Shown one piece after another: positions 6,295-10,833 of a stretch of DNA of 10,833 nt (position 1 is its first letter; each line of letters begins with the position of its first letter). The stretch comes from Methanobacterium sp. UBA410. GTDB taxonomy: Archaea; Methanobacteriota; Methanobacteria; Methanobacteriales; Methanobacteriaceae. The notes below the pieces were generated by a model. It did not search any database, was not told where the DNA came from, and saw only the letters and a program-made list of their open reading frames with translations. A program made the translations under genes and the position numbers. The DNA is taken from NCBI GenBank assembly GCA_002498385.1, contig DAHH01000010.1:31823-42655 (forward strand). The letters are read 5' to 3'.

Positions 6295-6306
6295 ATAAAA
6301 AAAAGA
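6295..6306 (-). terminator. Oligo-T terminator after guaB
   Basis: The A8 run at 6297-6304 reads as T8 on the minus strand, about 14 nt past the guaB stop. No strong stem precedes it, as usual for archaeal U-tract terminators. Partial read-through into mobA remains possible, because I see no clear TATA box in 6250-6296. Confidence 0.55.
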
Positions 6307-6317
6307 GAATCCAGTAA

Positions 6318-7805
6318 TTACATTAAACGTGTTGTAGGATAGTTAGGACTCTCGTTGGTTATTGTGAGGTCGTGCGGATGGCTTTCTGTCATGCCGCTTG
6401 GTGTGATCCTCACGAACCTGGCTTTTTCCTGCATTCCCTTAATACCCTTTGCACCGCAGTATCCCATTGAAGCTTTAAGACCACCTATTAACTGGAATAA
6501 AACTTCATTTACAGGTCCCTTATAAGGTACAACTCCCTCAACTCCTTCAGGTACGAGCTTTGCATGTTTCATGGGTCCTTTGACTTCCTGGAAGTAGCGG
6601 TCTGTGCCTGCCCCCACTCCTCCTGTCATGGCTCCAAGGGATCCCATTCCTCTGTACTGTTTGAACTTGCGGCCGTTCATTATAACAACATCCCCCGGTG
6701 ATTCGTGGGTTCCTGCAAGTAAGCTTCCAAGCATAACAGCATCGGCTCCAACACCTATGGCCTTTGCAATGTCACCTGAATATCTTAAACCGCCGTCTGC
6801 TATTACAGGAACATCATAGTCTTTTGCAACATCTGCCACATCTGATACTGCTGTAAGCTGTGGAACTCCCACACCTGCTATTATTCTAGTTGTGCAGATG
6901 GATCCAGGGCCTATTCCCACCTTGAAACCGTCCACTTCTGCTGCCATGAGGTCTTCTGCTGCCTGTTTGGTTGCTATGTTACCCATAAGAAGATCTGCAT
7001 CTATATTTTCCTTAATTGTTTTTGTAAATTCAATGATTTCTGGTTTATGTGGGTGAGCACAGTCTATTGTGATTATGTCTGCTCCTGCTTCGTCAAGTGC
7101 TATGGCGCGTTCAAGATCAAAGGGTCCTGTTGCAGCTGCAACCAAAAATCTTCCTTTTTTATCTTTTGAAGCGTTTAAGAACTTTTTACGCTCAAGGATG
7201 TCCTTAATTGTCACAATGCCCATGATCTTACCGTTCTGGACCACAGGAAGTCTTTCAACCTTGTTTTCATAGGCCACGTCCAGAGCCTCTTCTGGACTGG
7301 TTGACTCTGAGATGGTCACGACATCTTCGGTCATTATGTCCCCTACCCTCTTTTGAGCGTCTGAATTTATGATTGGCTTTATATCTCTTCTGCTTATTAT
7401 TCCAACCACAATTCCATCCTGGACCACAGGAAGTCCACTTATTTCTTCCTCATCCATTATGTCCTGAGCTTCTTTTATGGATTCTTCCGGGCTGATGGTT
7501 ATAACATCCCTTACCGTGAGATCCCCTGACCGTTTAACCTTGTTTATCTCTTCTACCTGTTCGCTTATGGTCATGTTCCTGTGTATAATTCCAAGGCCAC
7601 CCGCCTGGGCAAGTGCTATTGCCATCTCAGCTTCTGTAACCGTGTCCATTGCAGAGCTGACAATTGGAATGTTTATGTTGTAATTTCTTGAAACACGGGT
7701 TCGGGTCACAACATCCTTGGGTTCAACAGAGGATATTGAAGGCACCATCAAGAAATCATCAAATGTATAACCTTCTGGAGCGTTTTTTAATTTTTCCGAA
7801 AACAT
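6318..7805 (-). CDS. guaB: Inosine-5'-monophosphate dehydrogenase GuaB
   Basis: GuaB oxidises IMP to XMP with NAD+, the committed step to GMP. The 495-residue protein is full length. It begins with YTFDDFLMVP (13-22) and IVSSAMDTVTE (48-58) of the TIM barrel. Two CBS domains are inserted (about 97-150 and 157-208), followed by the barrel again with the catalytic loop GPGSICTTR (299-307, Cys304 nucleophile). IADGGLRYSGD (335-345) binds the IMP phosphate, and the mobile flap YRGMGSLGAM runs on to Asp-Arg403-Tyr404, the Arg that activates water. CBS domains in this family sense purine nucleotides. The ATG has a strong GGAGGT SD 8 nt upstream. It is flanked by mfnB upstream and mobA downstream on the same strand; MobA uses GTP that depends on this pathway. 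Confidence 0.97.
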   Translation of the reverse strand: MFSEKLKNAPEGYTFDDFLMVPSISSVEPKDVVTRTRVSRNYNINIPIVSSAMDTVTEAEMAIALAQAGGLGIIHRNMTISEQVEEINKVKRSGDLTVRDVITISPEESIKEAQDIMDEEEISGLPVVQDGIVVGIISRRDIKPIINSDAQKRVGDIMTEDVVTISESTSPEEALDVAYENKVERLPVVQNGKIMGIVTIKDILERKKFLNASKDKKGRFLVAAATGPFDLERAIALDEAGADIITIDCAHPHKPEIIEFTKTIKENIDADLLMGNIATKQAAEDLMAAEVDGFKVGIGPGSICTTRIIAGVGVPQLTAVSDVADVAKDYDVPVIADGGLRYSGDIAKAIGVGADAVMLGSLLAGTHESPGDVVIMNGRKFKQYRGMGSLGAMTGGVGAGTDRYFQEVKGPMKHAKLVPEGVEGVVPYKGPVNEVLFQLIGGLKASMGYCGAKGIKGMQEKARFVRITPSGMTESHPHDLTITNESPNYPTTRLM

Positions 7806-7813
7806 ATAATTAT

Positions 7814-7858
7814 ACCTCCAACCTCAAAAAGGGGCTGATTAAAATAAAAAGTTATAAA
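7814..7858 (-). promoter_or_regulatory. guaB promoter and SD
   Basis: On the minus strand TTTATAAC (7851-7858) is a near-consensus archaeal TATA box about 50 nt before the ATG. The SD GGAGGT is at 7814-7819. Spacing predicts a leader of about 20-25 nt, so guaB has a promoter separate from mfnB. Confidence 0.6.
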
Positions 7859-7950
7859 GTACCTTAGAAAATGTACCATCTAAACTTCACAGTATAGATC
7901 TTCCTAAGGATAAGGTTTTGTAAATTTTTTAAATATTATACTTCGATCCA

Positions 7951-8664
7951 TTAAAAGTTTTCTATCACTTTCTTCAATTTGCTGACAGCACTCCTGTGGA
8001 TTTTACCTGTGTTTCTGTCACCACCAACACATGCAGCACCCCTGATACCCACGATGTCACATCCAATATTGTAGAGTGTTTCAAGCTGTTCTGCTTTCAC
8101 AGAACCTGCAAGAGCTGTTTTAAGCCCATATTTATGGGTTTCATCTGTGAATCTGGCTTGAGCCTCCACATCCATGAAGTCGAACAATGTTTTGCCGTCT
8201 TTAACTGCCGTATCAACCATTGCAATGTCTGCACCTGCTTCGGCAGCAACCCTTGGTATTTCCATTGGATCAACTGCTCCTACCCTGTGTGCATCGGCAT
8301 AACCTGCTGCAACAACCAGTGCATCCTCTTTAAGTTCTCTTACAGCTTTCACAACATTTTTCATAACTTCAAGTGCTTCATCATAATTTTTTGTTCCGTA
8401 GAGTCCCACTTTTATGTAGTCTGCACCTGAAACTGTTGCTCCTGCTGCTGCAAGGGAAACTGTTCCTGGTTTGTAAGGTACGTCCCCAATTGTTGCACTT
8501 ACATGCATTCCCTCTGGAGTTAGTTTTCTAATGTTCCTGATTACCCATGGAAAATTTGCACCTAGCGAACCTTCCTTCGGATTTTTAACGTCAACTATGT
8601 CAGCACCGCCTTCTATGGCTTCAAGTGCTTCTTCGCTGTTTATTGGACTGATTAAGAGAAGCAA
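7951..8664 (-). CDS. mfnB: (5-formylfuran-3-yl)methyl phosphate synthase MfnB
   Basis: MfnB condenses two glyceraldehyde-3-phosphate molecules into 4-(hydroxymethyl)-2-furancarboxaldehyde phosphate, the furan precursor of methanofuran, the C1 carrier of the first step of methanogenesis. The 237-residue TIM-barrel protein (old name DUF556) has VDVKNPKEGSLGANFPW (24-40), VSATIGDVPYKPGTVSLAA (55-73) and DYIKVGLYG (82-90). Lys27, Lys85, Asp151 and Lys155 fall at the same numbers as the catalytic residues I recall for the M. jannaschii enzyme MJ1099. The start is TTG at 8664, set by AGGAGGT 7 nt upstream; an ATG between them is out of frame and soon stops. Its presence marks the organism as a methanogen or another methanofuran user. 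It is divergent from the small gene at 9123. Confidence 0.95.
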   Translation of the reverse strand: MLLLISPINSEEALEAIEGGADIVDVKNPKEGSLGANFPWVIRNIRKLTPEGMHVSATIGDVPYKPGTVSLAAAGATVSGADYIKVGLYGTKNYDEALEVMKNVVKAVRELKEDALVVAAGYADAHRVGAVDPMEIPRVAAEAGADIAMVDTAVKDGKTLFDFMDVEAQARFTDETHKYGLKTALAGSVKAEQLETLYNIGCDIVGIRGAACVGGDRNTGKIHRSAVSKLKKVIENF

Positions 8665-8671
8665 GTCATAT

Positions 8672-8709
8672 ACCTCCTGTTTTAAATTAAAACTATTTTT
8701 TATATAATT
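8672..8709 (-). promoter_or_regulatory. mfnB promoter and start-deciding SD
   Basis: On the minus strand ATTATATA (8701-8708) fits a TATA box. The SD AGGAGGT overlaps 8672-8678, 7 nt from the TTG start at 8664. The ATG at 8669-8667 is only 2 nt from the SD and out of frame with mfnB, so it is a decoy. The predicted leader is short, about 15-20 nt. Confidence 0.6.
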
Positions 8710-8892
8710 ATCTCATGAGCCCATTAAAATATAATAAGTAAACTATGGAATCTGGATATATAAAGATATTCCTATTTAATCTAGGCTTCCAAAATGGAAC
8801 TTTGATTGTGAAATACTGGATGAAATAATATTCATTCCCTATTGAAATGTAAATTATTGCATGACGTATCTATTGATTGTACTCAAGGGAAT
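8710..8892. other. Noncoding stretch, nothing recognised
   Basis: This is the mfnB-proximal part of the 458-nt gap between the divergent mfnB and the gene at 9123. It is AT-rich with stops in all frames after short runs. A 16-codon protein-like run (containing WNFDCEILDE) near 8800-8847 is too short to call a remnant. Confidence 0.5.
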
Positions 8893-8922
8893 ATAATCCT
8901 TTCTGTAAAAGGATTATTTTTC
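8893..8922 (+). terminator. Orphan hairpin with T-tail
   Basis: ATAATCCTTT (8893-8902) and AAAGGATTAT (8908-8917) form a perfect 10-bp inverted repeat with a 5-nt loop, followed by TTTTC. This resembles an intrinsic terminator on the + strand, yet no + strand gene lies upstream in the gap. It may end an unannotated small RNA, block antisense transcripts, or be a protein-binding palindrome. The structure is certain; the role is not. Confidence 0.5.
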
Positions 8923-8963
8923 AGATGCTCATGCTAAAGCAATAATATGTCTTAAAATTTATA

Positions 8964-9066
8964 GTAACTTCAGAATTTAATAATCCATGAAATTAAGTGA
9001 TCCATGAAAAATTTTGTAAGTTCACAAAATTGTAAGTTCATGTAAATCTTGCAGTTTGTAACTTCA
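8964..9066. repeat. Four GTAA(C/G)TTCA motifs and an 8-bp inverted repeat
   Basis: GTAACTTCA occurs at 8964-8972 and 9058-9066, and GTAAGTTCA at 9016-9024 and 9032-9040, all in the same direction. The second copy is inside the inverted repeat AATTTTGT (9010-9017) / ACAAAATT (9024-9031). The set occupies the region just upstream of the small gene at 9123, where operators would lie. Part may simply reflect local duplication. Confidence 0.55.
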
Positions 9067-9122
9067 CAAATCAAGAAGAAAATCTTTTAATGAGAAGAAC
9101 CCAATCTTAGGTTAAATAAAAA

Positions 9123-9461
9123 ATGGAAGGCATAAAAATGGTTGAAAGAAAAAATAGTGAATGGGAAGAGATTAAAGACCCTGAAAATAATGTTTGGAGG
9201 CCCCAAGTTGCAGGTGACGAAATTATAGGAATTTACCTGCGTAAAGAGACTGATGTGGGAATGTACCACGGCAACAAGTACACACTGGAAACTGATGATG
9301 GAGAAATGGATGTTTTTGGATCAAAGGTACTGGACACTAAATTCAAGGAAGTACCCCTTGGATATGAAGTTAAAATAGTTTATCAAGGCGAAAAACCAAG
9401 TAAACCCCCAAGAAAACCATTTAAGTTATTTCAAGTGTTCAAACGACCCATTGAGGATTAG
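9123..9461 (+). CDS. Small uncharacterised protein, possible OB-fold-like beta barrel
   Basis: I do not recognise this 112-residue protein with certainty. It has no signal peptide or transmembrane segment and is rich in charged residues. The pattern of alternating hydrophobics and glycines, with DEIIGIYLRKE (32-42), YTLETDDGEMDVFGSKVL (53-70), VPLGYEVKIVYQGEK (77-91) and a closing FKLFQVF (100-106), resembles small OB-fold-like proteins of phage and accessory regions. That is pattern inference only. Two starts are possible: ATG 9123 (AGGT 10 nt upstream) and ATG 9138 (GGAAGG 7 nt upstream), the latter giving 107 residues; neither SD is ideal. It stands alone between a 458-nt gap with repeated motifs and a 312-nt gap before fic. 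No partner gene is evident. Confidence 0.7.
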   Translation: MEGIKMVERKNSEWEEIKDPENNVWRPQVAGDEIIGIYLRKETDVGMYHGNKYTLETDDGEMDVFGSKVLDTKFKEVPLGYEVKIVYQGEKPSKPPRKPFKLFQVFKRPIED

Positions 9462-9667
9462 AAGGTAAAACAACCCTAAAATTCTCTCAGAAACTGACAT
9501 AGACCCTAAACTAGATATTCCCATAGTTAATTAAAATATGCTAATTTTGCCAAGTTTGGTCAACTTTTATCAAATTTAAACCTTGTTTGGTGTGGGACTA
9601 TATCTTAAATTATCACATAATTTATGATATTGAATGATGAGAAAAGTTGTGGTTGGTTAAGCCTTAA
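9462..9667. other. AT-rich noncoding gap before the fic promoter
   Basis: No gene is evident. A 20-codon frame ending at TAA 9532-9534 reads like a protein tail (ETDIDPKLDIPIVN) but has no start or SD. Short T-runs near 9540-9580 could end transcription of the gene at 9123. Confidence 0.45.
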
Positions 9668-9694
9668 AAAGTTATATTTAACTTTATAAATATA
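9668..9694 (+). promoter_or_regulatory. fic promoter: inverted repeat running into the TATA box
   Basis: AAAGTTA (9668-9674), a 4-nt spacer and TAACTTT (9679-9685) form a perfect 7-bp inverted repeat. Its right arm overlaps the first bases of TTTATAAATATA (9683-9694), the best TATA box in the gap. A protein bound here would cover the TFB/TBP site, so a repressor operator is plausible. The leader would be about 60 nt to ATG 9774. Confidence 0.5.
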
Positions 9695-9773
9695 TTATTA
9701 TATTGAATTCTAAGTGGGATTAACGGAAAGGTAAAGATAAATTTGATTCAAAGTTTTAATGGAGAATTATTAC

Positions 9774-10814
9774 ATGTTTAAACCGGTTTTTAGTTATACG
9801 GATCGTATTGTTGGGAATCTTACTTTTATTGCTGAATCTAAAGCCATTATAAAAAGTTCTCCATTAATACCTGAATGGGAGGTTTCTCTTAGAAAAGATG
9901 CTATTATCAGGAGTGCTCATTCATCCACAGCCATTGAAGGCAACCCTTTAACCTTGGAGGAGGTAAGTGCCTTAGCTAAGGGAAGGGAAGTAATGGCTCA
10001 AAGGAAAGATCGAGCAGAGGTTTTAAATTATCTTGAGGCCCTTGAAAAAGTTCCTGATTTTGCCTCTCGTAACCCATTCACATTAAAAGATTTACTGGAG
10101 ATCCATAGAATTGTAACTAAAGACACATTAAAAAATCCTGATTTTGAGGGAGTTTTAAGACCTTTACAGGTTATTGTAGGTAACCCTACTACGGGAAAAG
10201 TTACTTTTAGACCTCCAAAAACAGAAGAAGTTCCAGGACTAATTGAAGACTTTTTAGAGTGGTTTAATTCATTCAAAGTTAATGAAATTGACCCTGTAAT
10301 AACTGCAGGATTAACACATTATGAATTAGTACGTATACACCCATTCATTGATGGTAACGGTAGAACTGCTAGGATAATGGCCACAATTTTATTATACAAA
10401 CGAGGTTTTGATTTAAAAAGATTTTTTGCACTAGATGACTACTACGACCACGACAGAAACAGTTACTATGCTGCACTGCAAACCGTTGACCCTGAAACTT
10501 TAGATGTGACAAAATGGTTAGAATACTTCACAGAAGGAGTAGCAGTTAGCATAAAAACCGTCAGAGAAAAAGTCATGGGATTGAGCAGGAATATTAAGGT
10601 TCTTAAAGAAGAAGGACAAGTAATTCTTAATAGTCGCCAAATGCAGATTGTGGAAAAAATAATTTCAGACGGTAAAGTAACTAATAAAGATATTCAAAAG
10701 ATGTTTGGAATATCTAATGTGGCCGCTTATAAGGAACTCTCAAAACTATTGGAACTCGAAGTTTTATCTCAAAAGGGAAAAGGGCGAGCTACACGTTACA
10801 TCCTTAAAACTTAA
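9774..10814 (+). CDS. Fic family protein (class II type) with C-terminal winged helix
   Basis: Fic proteins usually transfer AMP from ATP to a Ser, Thr or Tyr of a target protein. The core motif HPFIDGNGRTAR is complete, with catalytic His, acidic Asp, and the GNGR loop that binds ATP phosphates. An inhibitory helix motif of the (S/T)xxxE(G/N) form, SSTAIEGN, lies before the Fic core, so activity should be held down in cis by the Glu. The last ~60 residues (QMQIVEKIISDGKVTNKDIQ, then a recognition-helix-like VAAYKELSKLLE and a basic wing) form a winged helix. I start at ATG 9774 (346 residues) because GGAG at 9761-9764 is 9 nt upstream. The in-frame ATG 9759 has no SD and would add five residues. 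The target is unknown. No separate antitoxin gene is adjacent; downstream sequence is cut off by the window. Confidence 0.93.
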   Translation: MFKPVFSYTDRIVGNLTFIAESKAIIKSSPLIPEWEVSLRKDAIIRSAHSSTAIEGNPLTLEEVSALAKGREVMAQRKDRAEVLNYLEALEKVPDFASRNPFTLKDLLEIHRIVTKDTLKNPDFEGVLRPLQVIVGNPTTGKVTFRPPKTEEVPGLIEDFLEWFNSFKVNEIDPVITAGLTHYELVRIHPFIDGNGRTARIMATILLYKRGFDLKRFFALDDYYDHDRNSYYAALQTVDPETLDVTKWLEYFTEGVAVSIKTVREKVMGLSRNIKVLKEEGQVILNSRQMQIVEKIISDGKVTNKDIQKMFGISNVAAYKELSKLLELEVLSQKGKGRATRYILKT

Positions 10815-10833
10815 TGATTAGGTTAATGATTAG

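Noticed and set aside
7996..8430. 144-codon + frame antisense to mfnB
   Set aside because: It is a shadow of a well-supported gene; the many Cys, His and Phe residues are typical of antisense reading.
8667..8669. ATG as the mfnB start
   Set aside because: It is out of frame and stops after five codons; TTG 8664 has proper SD spacing and gives the conserved N terminus.
9469..9534. Short protein-like tail reading ETDIDPKLDIPIVN
   Set aside because: There is no start codon or SD and only about 20 codons; too little to separate it from chance.

Overview
The window looks like chromosomal DNA from a mesophilic methanogenic archaeon of the order Methanobacteriales, most likely Methanobacterium or a close relative. 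The evidence is AT-rich DNA with TATA-box promoters and GGAGG/GGTGA ribosome binding sites, U-tract terminators, and methanogen-specific or archaeal-type proteins: MfnB for methanofuran, NadM, CbiT and short thymidylate synthase. There is also a protein built from two pseudomurein-binding-type repeats, a family tied to the pseudomurein walls of this order. I infer the genus; no rRNA gene is present to prove it.

Left part (1-3692, all + strand): an AT-rich tandem repeat array, then nadM (NAD synthesis), moaE (molybdopterin synthase large subunit), an HD-family (d)NTP phosphohydrolase, ubiX (flavin prenyltransferase) and cbiT (cobalamin pathway). moaE and the HD gene are 2 nt apart; ubiX and cbiT overlap by ATGA. 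From memory, the order nadM-moaE-HD-ubiX-cbiT matches the MTH150-MTH146 neighbourhood of Methanothermobacter thermautotrophicus, so this is an old conserved block.

Middle (3693-4836): the decayed remains of a membrane-anchored protein gene, in which three small lesions account for the broken frame. A small two-repeat pseudomurein-binding-type protein follows, then T-rich and tandemly duplicated noncoding DNA.

Minus-strand block (4837-8664): thyA (dTMP synthesis), mobA (guanylylation of molybdopterin), guaB (IMP dehydrogenase, GMP synthesis) and mfnB (first dedicated step of the methanofuran furan ring). Oligo-T terminators after mobA and guaB and separate TATA boxes suggest mostly single-gene transcripts.

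Right part (8665-10833): a 458-nt gap with a perfect hairpin and a recurring GTAA(C/G)TTCA motif, then a small unrecognised beta-rich protein, then a class II-type Fic protein with a C-terminal winged helix. The fic promoter carries a 7-bp inverted repeat that runs into its TATA box. This end looks like accessory DNA.

Functional theme: most genes serve cofactors or nucleotides (NAD, molybdopterin and its guanine dinucleotide, prenyl-FMN, cobalamin, dTMP, GMP, methanofuran). MoaE and MobA build the pterin cofactor, and GuaB supplies GMP toward the GTP that MobA uses. MfnB builds methanofuran, the substrate carrier of formylmethanofuran dehydrogenase, an enzyme that uses that pterin. I see no clearly new multi-gene system. 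The best leads are the fic promoter palindrome, the repeat array before nadM, the wall-repeat protein without a signal peptide, and the decayed gene.
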